The notes under the pieces are model-generated. The model searched no databases. It worked only from the letters and a program-made list of their open reading frames with translations, and was not told where the DNA came from. A stretch of 64,000 bases of DNA from Crotalaria pallida (taxonomy: Eukaryota > Streptophyta > Magnoliopsida > Fabales > Fabaceae). The DNA is taken from assembly GCA_037953625.1 (NCBI GenBank), contig CM075655.1, positions 10,620,001-10,684,000 on the forward strand, in the 5' to 3' direction. Shown piece after piece: positions 34,906 to 48,018 of the stretch (position 1 is its first letter; each line of letters begins with the position of its first letter). Made by a program: the position numbers and the translations under genes.

Positions 34906-36493
34906 AGTCCCATGTCCAAAGGATAAGGGTTACCATTAGCAAATAAAAAAGAATATTGTTCATGTTATATCCATATATCTTTAAACCCATTCTTTGGTAG
35001 GCTACCATTATCAATTGTACGAAGTTTTATTAATGATTGGTTTTGAGACCACATCATGTGTTTCATCATAACAAACTTTTCACATGACAAAGATCCTTTA
35101 ACATAGTTCTTTGCAACGAGATGCATGCATCATTTAAAAGAGTAAGGAATTCTTTTAGGAGTCTAACATTACTTCCTGATCCGGCTAAATTTTCGTCATA
35201 TTTACATTGAACCCATGTCACTTCATTTGTTCTTCATCTAGTTATTCATATTAAAAAATTCGTTATAGGATTGAAGCTATGATGAAGGTGCGGGACTTGT
35301 TTTTTCATGAAGCTGAAGCAATTATCCGAGAAGGTAGTTTGCGTGGAGGCTTACGCTCAAACCTGACCCATGAGTTTGTATTAAGTTGGTCAAACAAGAT
35401 AAAGCTATGCCCTAATAACAAACCTCTCTTGGTTTTAGATGACAAAATAATATACAGTGGCGAAGAATTATTCTCAATTATGTAACTCAAAAGAATGACA
35501 TCAAATCAATAGGTTCAATAATAGTCAACCCAAATGAATATCCACCTCCGCACCTAGTGTCTTATTTATGTTGGTGCAATTTAGTTGTAAAACATTGGTT
35601 TTTAGGTGCTACAATAGAATGATTAAATGGAATGGAATATATAATGGTTAAACATTATTTTCTAATAAACAAATTTGCTCATGGGAATGGAATTTTGTGT
35701 TTATATCACAAAAATTGAAGTAGAAGTGATGATGTATGGTGGACCTACGCATGCCACTTATCACAAGATCCTATAAAAAAATGGTTAGGGTTGGTCAGGT
35801 TCGATCCCTCAACACTCACACAAACATCCATGATTTTCTCACATTGAAATAAAGGACAATATGAGTTTTTATATGGTTAGAAAGTTGTGTTGAGAATTCT
35901 ATAATTGATTAGATATTATTATGTATGCTAGAAGAAATGATAAAGAATAGTTTAGATAGAAAAAAATTAGATTGTGAAGTAAAATTGAACTTTGGGAGAA
36001 ATGAGAGAGAAAGACCTTTTTCACCCATACTTTGTTTTCTTGATTCTTTTTCTTTTTCTTTTAAAAAAATATAAACATATATAAACAAAATATATGATTA
36101 TGAAGAAGCTTGGACTATGGGAGAAATGAGACAGACATGAGTTCTTTTTGTTCACAACCTTCTTTATTTTGTTTTATTTCTATTTTTGAAAAATATAAAC
36201 ACATAAACATCTTCACGGAGGAAACAAACCCCTTCCAGACCCCAATTACATCTTACACTCCCCAAGAGACCATAAATATAATAAACTCTACATATTACTC
36301 CCTTTTGGTAACTTAAATTTCAACTTAAATAAAAAACAACAAAAGAAAATTTAAATTCAAACTAAAATTAAAAAATCATTTCCATTTTATAACGTTGCCC
36401 CAGATAAGAGAAAGACCTTGACTTGAAACTTTGATGTCGTCACCATCACCACCCTCTGTTGACATCACCACCACCACCATGATCCATTTCCCT

Positions 36494-38811
36494 TCACATG
36501 ACATTGCAGCTTGAAGTATTCTCATCATTGAAGTAATTATAAGATTCTGGAGTAGGAGCAAGATGAGGAGGACAGAGATAAGTGTAAGAAGGAGGATACA
36601 TATAATCCATTTCGATAAAAGACCTAGAATACATCATTGGCTTCTTAAATCTAACATTTTCATTCCCCGATGATGCCTTTTGTTGGTGCATCATCGCAAC
36701 CATGTGTTGTTGCTGTTGGTAAGGATTTCCAGCTATCATCTCTGGGCCAACAACTTGAAAGTATCCACCTCCAGCACCGACGCCACCTTGAAAGTATCCA
36801 CCTCCAGCACCACCACCAACACCTTGAATGTATCCTACACCAACACCACCGCCACCACCTTGAAAACATCCATCTCTAGCACCACCGCCCCCACCACCTT
36901 GAAAGCATCCACCTCCACCACCACCACCTTGAAAGTATCCACCTTGAGAACCACTGGCAATAACTTGAAAGTTTCCACCTCCCGCACCACTTCCACCATC
37001 GTCACCAGGAAACACATCTGGAGGGAGGCTTTGAACAGATGAGAGGTTATCCATTTGGTTCATTGGTAATGACATGTTACTCAAGAGTCCTCCCATTGGG
37101 ATGCCTAAGTTATCACCCATGGGGCCAACATTAGCCCCATTCTTCCCATGTTGACCACCACCACACATCTTCAGCAATCCATTGTTCATATTTTGAATAC
37201 CATGTCCAATCATTCCATTAACACCTCCTTTCTTTACATTATTTCCTTGGACATGAACTGCTCCAACATTGCATCCATCAATACCACCGTCGCCACCACC
37301 TTTGTTCCCATTGCTTGCAGTGTTGCCACCATTATTTCCTCCCTTATAAGCATTCATCATTTGTCGATGATTCCCACCCATCATACTATAACCATCATTC
37401 ATCCTTTTCTGAGCATGCATCATTTGAAGATTCATCATGTTATTCTTAGACCCACCAATCCTGCCCTTTTGAGCATTCATCATCTGCTGGTTCATCATCA
37501 CAGAACCATCATTACCACCATTTTGAGCATTCATCATATTTTGGTTCATCATCTGTGCATTCGTCATTTGAGGATTCATCATTCTGCTCATCGTCATTTG
37601 ATTTCCATAACCCACGGGTGGCATCTTCATATTATTCATAGGGTGTCCAGGATCAACCATCTCATCATCAGACTCATCATCAAAGTCCTCGTCATCGACA
37701 TCTTCCAATTCATCGTCAGACAAGTCACTATCTTCTTTAGGAATATTGAACTTCACAGTCTTCATGTCAGTGTTCTGATTAGTCGGTGACATCTTTACAT
37801 CTTTCAATTGAGGCGTTGGCTTCAAATCTTGAGCTTTCAATTGTGGATATGGTTGAAGATGCGGCATCTGTTGCATCTGTTGTTGAAGTTGTTGAAGATT
37901 CAACCCTTGTTGACCACCACCACCATCATTGCCATTACCAACACCACCCTTGGGCTGGTTATTTCCACTTTCGCACTTTTGATTCAGACCTATGTTGTTA
38001 CTCTCACCTTCACCATTGACAATCTGCATGTTCTTCATTTGATTCGCAAGTTGGTTTGGGATGTTGTTGCCATTGTTATTGTTCGCTTCAAGAGCACCAC
38101 CCCAAAGTTCAGCATGTGTTTTTGATTTTGCAAGCTTATTGATGAGAACTTCAGGGCCCACAATCCCTGAAACTATGACTTTGCCTTGTTCAAAATCTAT
38201 CTCAACGATAAAGACCCCTGAAAAAAATGATCCAATAAATTAAAGAAATAAACTACAACTTTAAGAATCGCGATACGAATAGTGATATGTGATATAGAAT
38301 TTTAGTTTGTTTTTTTTTTGTTTTCTTAAAATTATAGAAAAAGAATACAACTTCTAAGAAAATGTGGGGCAATAGAGTAGCATCAGTTTTTTCTCCTTTT
38401 CTAACAGATAATTATAGTGAAATAGATAATCGCATACCATCAATCTTCTGCAAGATCCTCTTCACGTTTTGCTTGCATCCTTCACAATGCATGTTAACTT
38501 TAAGAGTACATTTCTACAAGCACACCCAATCAAAAACCAAATACATAGTAAAGAGAAAATTTCATAGTCAATATATCCTATAATTAAAATGAGAGAAAAT
38601 TTCATAGTCAATATATCCTATAATTAAAATGAGAGAAAAAAATTTACTTTATCATAAACAACATACACAAAATTCCTAAAATAAAAAACTTGCAACACAT
38701 ATAAGTAAAGGTTTGAAAATAATAGTTGAAATGAGAAAGTGGTAGATATGATGAAAGTGATAAGAGATGTGATAGAGTTACCTGAATCTTCATAAACTCT
38801 TCTTTACTCAT
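36494..38811 (-). CDS. Heavy-metal-associated isoprenylated plant protein, HIPP-like (copy 2)
   Basis: Paralogue of the gene at 18032-20384 with the same three exons: 38811-38782, 38513-38438 and 38217-36494, all with intact GT/AG borders, predicting 609 residues. The HMA metal site M-H-C-E-G-C, the acidic stretch and the C-terminal CNVM box are kept. Compared with copy 1 it lacks a block of about 21 residues in the Met/Asn-rich region (between GGNDGS and MMNQQ) and some Gly-rich repeat residues; both losses keep the frame. Intron 1 has a 41-base tandem duplication (about 38556-38637) absent from copy 1. The open frame with only in-frame indels suggests that the gene is still functional or only recently duplicated. 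Function as for copy 1: metal binding and membrane anchoring are inferred from the family. Confidence 0.87.
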
Positions 38812-39475
38812 TTTTTAAACACCTATTGGACCAAAATTCAAGAATGTTAGTAATAGATCTGATAAACAGAGATATGAAAACAAAACATAATAGCTTCTAC
38901 CTAGCAAACTCTAGTATATGGTTGTGGAGACTTTGGAAGCAAACACATAATCAATAACATACGAGAAAAGGAAAGTGTGCCTGAAAAAGTAAAGGAGTCT
39001 GATCAAACAACGGCTCGGACTTGGAGAAAGATAGAGAGAGACAGTAGTTTTCAAAATTGGTGAGCAGTAGTTAAAATCTTTGAAACATGTGTATTTGTGG
39101 GTGAAAGAGATAGAAAGAGGAAGAGGCTATTAAGCAAGAAAGAAAGGAAACAAACACCAGAGAGAAACGAGAATGGTGCTACTACTCTTGTAAGAAGACA
39201 TGGTTATTATTTTTATGTGGTGTATGTTTTGCATATCTACATTGACTTTTTATACTGGTATAAAGCAAGCCCCACAATGCCCCACCACTTTAACTGTGGT
39301 TAGGTAGAGTGTCAATGCCCCACCACTTTAACCATGGTTAGGAGGAGTGTCAAGCTTGGCTCAGAAACCATCTTTTAACTCATTTCTATCATCTTTGATT
39401 AAGCTTCGCCAAGAAGAGTCAATCGCTAACTCACCGACTCTATGTGACATGGGAATGCTCAAAATACATAAATGG

Positions 39476-39757
39476 TACTCCCACCATTCCTATTTATATG
39501 TCCTATTTCAAATAAAACACATCCAATAAGAAATGTTATCATTACTTAGATTTGCAATGCATTAATTATTTTTTTCCTGTTACACCCTTTCTCTCTCTAT
39601 AATCATTAACTTTACTCGACTACTTACGTAAACCAATACCTATTGAATAGGGTCAATCATGAAAAATAACATTTATTACACTTTTCAAATCCTCAAAATC
39701 AGATAAAAAAGAACAAAAAAATTCTCCAAAAAAGGACAGTTAATAAGGAACGGGGTA
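39476..39757. mobile_element. Stowaway-type MITE, unit 2 repeat 1
   Basis: Same MITE, flanked by TA, at the shared monomer position. Confidence 0.78.
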
Positions 39758-40914
39758 ATAAATGAAAATATTCAAGTTTAAAAATGGTATTTTACATTTT
39801 TTTATTAAATATTTTAATTATTAAAGGTCAAAATACTATTAAAAAAAGTGGACCAGTCTTTAATTTTAAGAATAAAATATAGTAGATTTTATTTTTTTTA
39901 TCTTTATTTAAATATTTATTTTATTTATTACTTTTCATCTTCATTAACCGCATAAAATATTAAACATATTTTCAAAATATAACTCCATTCATTCTTTATT
40001 ATCTAGTATCCTTTTGTGTTTTTATGTCCTAAGATAGAGATAATAGAGAATTATGGGAGTTAATGTGATTTTAATTAACACTAGGAGTTTAAATGTGTTG
40101 AGTAGACCCGAATACTTAGGATATGTTTGGGAGGAGGATTTCGGAGGAGTTTAACCAAAATGATTGACTTATGACAATTGAAGATATTCTTTTACTTCCG
40201 TAAACTTTAGGACTAAAAGGATGAGTACTTACGATCCTAAGGACGAAAATGACAATTTATTTAATTATATTTATGAGTATGTGTGTGTGAGCGAGTGATT
40301 GAGACTCTAAAATACCTTTTTTACACAAAATTGTATTGGACTTATTAAATATCTTAATGTATTAACTTGAAATATTTTCTGCACTAGATTTGTTGCAAAA
40401 TTGATGAGACAAATTTTTCAAAATTAGGGGGAGGTAAAAATACTGGAAAACCAACATATAATAACAGGATTCAATAACAATATTCCAATTTGATCTCCAC
40501 ATACATAAACTTGAATTATATGTTCATAAAACTATCACTTACAATGAATTGCCAATACTCCAGCACTAAATGCATATGATAGAATTGAAATTTCATTAAA
40601 AGTCAAAATCTAATTACGCCAAAAGCATGATCGACCAATAATTTTAAACATAAAAATCCAAGGAATAAAATGGAGCGAAGTGGGCATAATTGAAATTGTG
40701 AAGCAAGCCCCACAATGCCCCACCACTTTAACTGTGGTTAGGTGGAGTGTCAATGCCCCACCACTTTAACCATGGTTAGGAAGGAGTGTCAAGCTTGGCT
40801 CAGAAACCATCTTTTAACCCATTTCTATCATCTTTGATTAAGCTTCGCCAAGAAGAGTCAATCGCTAACTCACCGAATCTATGTGACGTGGGAATGCTCA
40901 AAATACAGAAATGG

Positions 40915-41203
40915 TACTCCCACCATTCCTATTTATATGTCCTATTTCAAATAAAACACATCCAATAAGAAATGTTATTATTACTTAGATTTCCAATGCA
41001 TTAATTATTTTTTTCCTGTTACACCCTTTCTCTCTCTATAATCATTAATTTTACTCCACTACTTACGTAAACCAATACTTATTGAATAGGGTCAATCATG
41101 AAAGATAACATTTATTACACTTTTTAAATCCTCAAAAGGACAGATAAATTAAAAGAACAAAAAAAATTCTCCAAAAAAGGACAGTTAATAAGGAACGGAG
41201 GTA
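40915..41203. mobile_element. Stowaway-type MITE, unit 2 repeat 2
   Basis: Same MITE, flanked by TA; right terminus GGAACGGAGG. Confidence 0.8.
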
Positions 41204-42376
41204 ATAAATGATAATATTCAAGTTTAAAAATTGTATTTTACATTTTTTTATTAAATATTTTAATTATTAAAGGTCAAAATACCATTAAAAAAGTGGACCA
41301 ATCTTTGATTTTAAGAATAAAATATAGTAGATTTTATTTTTTTATCTTTATTTAAATATTTATTTTATTTATTAGTTTTCATTTTCATTAACCGTATAAA
41401 ATATTAAACATATTTTCAAAATGTTACTCATTTCATTCTTTATTATCTAGTATCCTTTTGTGTTTTTATGTCATAAGATAGAGATAATAGAGAATTATCT
41501 GAGTTAATGCAATTTTAATTAACACTAGGAGTTTAAATGTGTTGAGTAGACCCGAATACTTAGGATATGTTTGGGAGGAGGATTACGGAGGAGTTTAACC
41601 AAAATGATTGACTTATGACAATTGAAGAGATTCTTTTACTTCCGTAAACTTTAGGACTAAAATGATGAGTACTTACGATCCTAAGGACGAAAATGACAAT
41701 TTATTTAATTATATTTATGAGTATGTGTGTGTGAGAGAGTGATTGAGAATCTAAAATACCTTTTTTACCCAAAATTGTATTGGTTTAGAATCTACACAAC
41801 TTATTAAATATCTTAATGTATTAACTTGAAATATTTTCTGCACTAGATTTGTTGCAAAATTGATGAGACAAATTTTTCAAAATTAGGGGGAGGTAAAAAT
41901 ACTGGAAAACCAATATATAATAACAGGATTCAATAACAATATTCCATTTTGATCTCCACATACATAAACTTGAATTATATGTTCATAAAACTATCACTTA
42001 CAATGAATTGCCAATACTCCAGCACTAAATGCATATGATAGAATTGAAATTTCATTAAAAGTCAAAATCTAATTACGCCAAAAGCATGATTGACCAATAA
42101 TTTTAAACATAAAAATCCAAGGAATAAAATGGAGCGAAGTGGGCATAATTGAAATTGTGAAGCAAGCCCCACAATGCCCCACCACTTTAACTGTGGTTAG
42201 GTGGAGTGTCAATGCCCCACCTCTTTAACCATGGTTAGGAGGAGTGTCAAGCTTGGCTCAGAAACCATCTTTTAACTCATTTCTATCATCTTTGATTGAT
42301 TATGCTTCGCCAAGAAGAGTCAATCGCTAACTCACCGACTCTATGTGACGTGGGAATGCTCAAAATACAGAAATGG

Positions 42377-42661
42377 TACTCCCACCATTCCTATTTATAT
42401 GTCCTATTTAAAATAAAACACATCCAATAAGAAATGTTATCATTACTTAGATTTCCAATGCATTAATTATTTTTTTCCTGTTACACCCTTTCTCTCTCTA
42501 TAATCATTAATTTTACTCCACTACTTACGTAAACCAATACCTATTGAATAGGGTCAATCATGAAAAATAACATTTATTACACTTTTCAAATCCTCGAAAG
42601 GACAGATAAAAAAGAACAAAAAAATTCTCCAAAAAAGGACAGTTAATAAGGAACGGAGGTA
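42377..42661. mobile_element. Stowaway-type MITE, unit 2 repeat 3
   Basis: Same MITE, flanked by TA; right terminus GGAACGGAGG. Confidence 0.8.
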
Positions 42662-43895
42662 ATAAATGATATATTCAAGTTTAAAAATGTTATTTTACAT
42701 TTTTTATTAAATATTTTAATTATTAAAGGTCAAAATACTATTAAAAGAAGTGGACCAATCTTTAATTTTAAGAATAAAATATAGTAGATTTTATTTTTTT
42801 ATCTTTATTTAAATATTTATTTTATTTATTACTTTTCATTTTCATTAACCGCATAAAATATTAAACATATTTTCAAAATGTTACTCCTTTCATTCTTTAT
42901 TATCTAGTATCCTTTTGTGTTTTTATTTCCTAAGATATAGATAATAGAGAATTATGGAAGTTAATGCGATTTTAATTTACACTAGGAGTTTAAATGTGTT
43001 GAGTAGACCCGAATACTTAGGATATGTTTGGGAGGAGGATTTCGGAGGAGTTTAACCAAAATGATTGACTTATGACAATTGAAGAGATTTTTTTATTTCC
43101 GTAAAATTTAGGACTAAAATGATGAGTTCTTACGATCCTAAGGACGAAAATGACAATTTATTTAATTATATTTATGAGTATGTGTGTGTGAGCGAGTGAT
43201 TGAGACTCTAAAATACCTTTTTTTCCACAAAATTGTATTGGTTTAGAGTCTACACCACTTATTAAATATCTTAATGTATTAACTTGAAATATTTTTTGCA
43301 CTAGATTTGTTGCAAAATTGATAAGACAAATTTTTCAAATTTTGGGGGAGGTAAAAATACTGGAAAACCAAGATATAATAACAAGATAAGTGACCATAGA
43401 AAGCTAAAAGCTAGTTGTTCTGCAAAATCCAAAAAATAAAAAATAAATGAAAGAATACAAGCAAGCAAGCAAGCTAGCTATATATATATAGGGTTTCTTA
43501 AGTTGAAACAAGGTAAGTGAGCCAGATTGATGAACTTAACTAGCTAGTATTAATTAAGCTGACATTCTGCCTTACATTGTCTCAGAGAATCTATTATCCA
43601 TAATTATTATGTACTTACGGAATTTGAGTGAAACTTTTATATATATCATCTGAGTAAAGCTTGGGATATATACTTTGGTTCTAGCATACTTTTCATGATA
43701 ATTTGCTCTGCTTCTTATTGTTTGTATCCACTACTGTACTGCTATATATTCACTTTAATTAATTTGGTAAGTATACAGGTTCCTTATATGAAAGGGGATT
43801 GATTGGAACACATCATGACTGGTTAGCACAAAAACAATCTTAATCTCTTTTTTGGTCTGTTTTTCAATTGTTTGAATCGTTTAATTCTTTTCCAG

Positions 43896-43973
43896 GTGTG
43901 AAGCAATGTCTACCTATCCTAGAACTTATGATCTAATTCATGCAGATTCAGTGTTCAGCCTTTACAGTGGCAG
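43896..43973 (+). pseudogene. Captured PMT-type methyltransferase exon (unit 2)
   Basis: Same 78-base exon as at 26944, with STYPRTYDLIHAD unchanged and the same splice borders. Confidence 0.82.
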
Positions 43974-44352
43974 GTAATATATTGGTTTACTAGTTTTATT
44001 TAGAAATTAAAGGCAAATATTTTCAGTAAAATTGGCTACAAAATTGTATGGTTTATATTCATTTTAGCAATTGAATTAAAGGCAAAAGGTATACATACTT
44101 TGATACTTTGAACTATATTTGGTTTTTTCTGACTATGTAATTTCAGTACTTTAAAACTCATTTGTGATTGTTGATATTAGAAATGCATTTCATTATTAAT
44201 AATAAAAAATGCCTAATTGAAGATTTCATCAAAAAAATGTAGCACCGCTGTCTTTAATTCGGTAGTTTTAGCTGCTTGAAATGATATAATTCTCATTGAA
44301 TGAGCTTTGTATGATAGATTAGTGCATTTTGTTTCATGATGTATTACTACAG

Positions 44353-45024
44353 CTACCCAAGGAGCAAAAGTTGAAGGAACTGTCAGTCTGTCACAAGAAA
44401 ACTCCAAGTTTGTTTTTAAATTTGGTTTGTCTAAGCTTCAATGTTCACTGTTGATGAATGGTCTTGTTATGGATCCCACTGAGGTAATGAACTTGACATT
44501 TTCCTTTGGTTTGTGATCTTTTTTCCATTTTCTTTTACATTTTTTAATGGTGAGCTGTTGTAATTGCATAGGAATTTTTGGCTTCCTTGTATAATGAATG
44601 GTTCCCCTTTAATTTTTAATATGTCCTTAATCATGGTAAAAAAAAAATGCATGTATGATATGTTATACTAGTAGTTAGATTCTTTATAGAACACCAACAT
44701 GGTTCTTATCTTTTGTTTTGGGTATGTTCTGGCCACTTTTTCTTTATGAAATATTAACTATAAATGCCTTGAATGATGGGACTCAAAGAATACAGGAGCA
44801 AGTGAATTTTGGAAAAATAAAGTCTAACACTGATGTATTAGACAAGTTTCTATCAAAAACTGGAATACAACGCTTTAATCCTAAGGTATAGTAGTTTAAT
44901 ATTCTGCAGGTTCTGATAATCTCGTATAAGTATGTGTTACTAACCAATTTCTGATGTTGTTCCTTTGGTGCAGATTTCTGACAGCAAACCGAAGTTCATA
45001 TATCTGTCATTCGCTTGGAAAATT
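44353..45024 (+). pseudogene. Captured UGGT-like exons (unit 2)
   Basis: Blocks 44353-44483, 44796-44885 and 44974-about 45024, as in unit 1. In the third block this copy reads ISDSKPKFIYLS, nearer to what I would expect of the source gene than the unit 1 ISYSKLKFIYLS, so unit 1 gained those changes after duplication. Confidence 0.62.
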
Positions 45025-45399
45025 ATTTTTCTTCCTTGGAGCTGGACAGACCATAGTGCTTGGATTTTATTATATGGAGCTGAACTCGTTTGTCTATGAG
45101 AATTATCTTGCATGAGTATCCCTTTACTATTTTCTGCTTGTTTTTGAGTATCCCTCCTTTATGTGTGTGTATTCTTCAATGACATTTGAGCTGAAGCATC
45201 ACAAGAATCTAAAGCTTCTTGCATGGTAGCATACTTAGTGCATTTTTGTTGTTATTGAGATGATAATGCCTGAGTATATTAATGAGGAACTACTTATTGC
45301 TAGTTAGGTGTGGACTTTCAGCTTAGATCATATTAGCCTTGGTCTGTACTATGCTCGTCTGATTAAGATCTCTTGTTAAATTTCATCTTATTTACGCAG

Positions 45400-45574
45400 T
45401 TTCTGGTCCAACTTGCTAAAGGAAGGAATTAGTCTTCTTGCTGTTGATGAAGCACATTGCATATCAGAATTGGGGCATGATTTTAGGGTGGAATACAATA
45501 AATTGGACAAGTTACATGCATGGTGTTCTACCTGATGTTCCTTTTGTTGGTCTAACTGCAATTGCTACTGAAAA
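45400..45574 (+). pseudogene. Captured RecQ helicase exon (unit 2)
   Basis: Same block with SLLAVDEAHCISE and the same frameshift. It keeps KLDKL and AIATEK, again slightly nearer to the RecQ consensus than the unit 1 copy. Confidence 0.88.
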
Positions 45575-46222
45575 GTAAGCATATTTTAATTTGGCTGTTA
45601 GTGAAGCATATTGTTGCTGTACCTTTTATTTATAATGATTCTGATGCACTTTTTGTGTCTCCTTTATGTTGTACTACATATTTTGCTTTTCAACTGTTGT
45701 TTGTTGACAAATTTATTTTAATTTGTATGTCATTGTTTTATCATGGTTTTTAGTTTTTACTTGTACATGAAATTTTATCACCATGCTCTGCTAGATTATG
45801 AAGTTATCTGAAATGGGTATGGCAGAGATTATGAAGTTCCCATGCTTATATTTTTCACTAAGACATCAAACACTCATGAATACCACTCCTATATTTTCAA
45901 GTATGTTCTTGCTTGGGAAGTTTTCATCTTCCTTACGTCATTCCTTCATCACCAAAAAAATTGTATTCCTGTCTCAGTTTTCAAGGTTAGGCATTCCATC
46001 ATGTATGAAGTAAATTATGAGTGATGCCATTTTAAAGCACATAAAGTTACTTCAATTTTTAAAATGATGTTGTTTGCTATGAAACTAAATTGCCAGAGTT
46101 AGCATTTGGTGAACTTTCACTGCAGAAATCCTAACTTGTTTTTTGATAAACTCTTTCCGAGGCTAGGGGGTGTGCAGCTCATAGTCTTGTTCTCATATAT
46201 TTGACTAAGCCTTCTGGTGAAA

Positions 46223-46651
46223 GAAGATTTGAAGAAGGAGCTAGGGAGAGAACCTACAGATGCTGAACTAGCCGAAGCAACAAACAATGTTCGAGTGAAG
46301 AAAGCAATACAGATTGGTCGAGCTGCAAGAAACAAGCTCATAAAGGTATTTTAAATTTTAAAGTCTTTTACAATTTGCTGGCATTCAACAAGGCTTAGAA
46401 ATTTAATCATATGTTATGTCTTAGATCCTTTTACTTTCCCGCTCTCTTTCTTTGAAGCGTGGGGGTGAATTTATTGGTGCTTTACTGATTTTCTTTGAAA
46501 TGATTAAAAGTTACATCAAGGAATCGCTAAATAATCTTGGTGGTTATATGTTGCAGCACAATCTCCGGGTTGTCTTGTTTGTTTTCGGCTATCTACATAT
46601 GGTTTGTTTTGGTTAAGACACTCTCTACCAAGGCTTGCTCTTGATAATGTG
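46223..46651 (+). pseudogene. Captured plastid sigma factor exons (unit 2)
   Basis: The first block ends at 46345. The second, from 46557, reads HNLRVVLFV (unit 1 has HNLWVV) and then RLSTYGLFW. The same internal deletion joins the two parts, so it arose before duplication. Confidence 0.85.
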
Positions 46652-47831
46652 GTAACAACTCAACCTCTTGACACTTTGACATTGCATTAGTCACTATAAT
46701 ATTAATTGGTCATTCAATTAAATGATAATAGCTAGATTTTTTATAATAAGCAGGTTAAAAAGTTAGTTAACTTTGGGATTTGTCATAGAATTGTTCAGGT
46801 TTAATTTTTATATTTTGACGGGGTAAAAAGTATTTTACACTATCAACCAATCATACATGGTAACATATGTGACTTTTAAGATATTTATTATAAGAGTGAA
46901 ATTTTTTAATGATATGACAATGTATGATTTTGGTACATAGTGTAAAAAAACTTATACTCTGTTAGTGCATTACAGTTAAACCCTTGATTTATTTGTTGCT
47001 ATATGTTCAAACTTCAAATAAGTATGATGATCAGATTCTTGTCAACAATTCATAATAAGTCTTAGCTGGGAGCCTTGTGCACTAGGTTGCCATTTTTATT
47101 AGTTGTAGTTGGTTCCCTTCCATAAGCCATGCGTATGGGCACCCTAATTACTTTTGATCTTATATGTTGGTGATCATTCAGTTTTTGATTCAGTTTTACA
47201 ACTATGTCCTGCACATGTTCTTGATTCAATTTTTAATTCTATTAGGTTTTACAATGAAATGCAACTACGGATTTGCTACTAAATAGCTAGGAAAAAGAGA
47301 TACATAATAACTGCCAAATTGCTAGGGAATATTTTGTTACCTATGATGCATCAGCTAGGAAATAGATGCAAGTTTTCTACAAAATGGAAAAACACTAGCT
47401 ACAGAACAGCTACAGAATTTTCCTAGCTAGGAAAAAGAGGTACTGAATAGCTGACAAATTGCTAGGGAATATTTTGTTACCTATGATGCATCAGCTAGAA
47501 AATAGATGCAAGTTTGCTACGAAATGGAAAAACACTAGCTACAGAATAGCTACGGAATTTTCCTGGCTAATTAGCTAAGGAAAAGTAACATTTTTTTCAA
47601 AAGTGAGCAACTAATCAGCTGCCATGTTGCAACGGATTTGCTACAAAATTTTACTTCTTAGCTGCGGCATAGCTACAGAAATATTCGGTAGCAAAATAGC
47701 GACACGTTTTACGCTACGCATCATGTTGTAGCTGTTCCGTTGCTAATCTGTAGCAATGTTGAAATTGCTAGCGGACTGTTACGTAATTGCTACGGAACGT
47801 TCCGTAGCTGTCCGCGCAAATTCTTGTAGTG

Positions 47832-48018
47832 ATTATATGTTCATAAAACTATCACTTACAATTAATTGCCAATACTCCAGCACTAAATGCATATGATAGA
47901 ATTGAAATTTCATTAAAAGTCAAAATCTAATTACGCCAAAAGCATGATCGACCAATAATTTTAAACATAAAAATCCAAGAAATAAAATGGAGCAAAGTGG
48001 GCATAATTGAAATTGTGA
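47832..48018. repeat. Piece of the 1.455-kb monomer after the CACTA element
   Basis: ATTATATGTTCATAAAACTA through GGGCATAATTGAAATTGTGAA is the end of a monomer. It stops before the point where the next repeat (GCAAGCCCC) would begin, where copia DNA takes over. Confidence 0.85.

Larger units (their letters stand above)
39265..43383. repeat. Tandem array of about 1.455-kb repeats (unit 2)
   Basis: Repeat starts at 39265, 40703 and 42162 (spacings 1438 and 1459), the last being incomplete and ending at the CACTA-type DNA. It has three starts against four in unit 1. The array again touches the 5' side of the HIPP gene. Confidence 0.93.
43384..47831 (+). mobile_element. CACTA-type transposon with captured gene fragments (unit 2)
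   Basis: Same content as the unit 1 element but uninterrupted: left breakpoint in the monomer at 43383, four captured gene fragments, subterminal GCTACGGAAT-type repeats at about 47250-47815, and the right terminus ATTCTTGTAGTG ending at 47831, followed by the monomer sequence ATTATATG. Because both units share both breakpoints, insertion and loss of the left end came before the segmental duplication. Confidence 0.78.
34588..47984. repeat. Segmental duplication, unit 2
   Basis: About 13.4 kb matching unit 1 in the same orientation. It starts within the inverted-repeat spacer sequence and ends in the monomer piece after the CACTA right end. It lacks LTR A and one array monomer. Gene order is unchanged. 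Confidence 0.9.
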
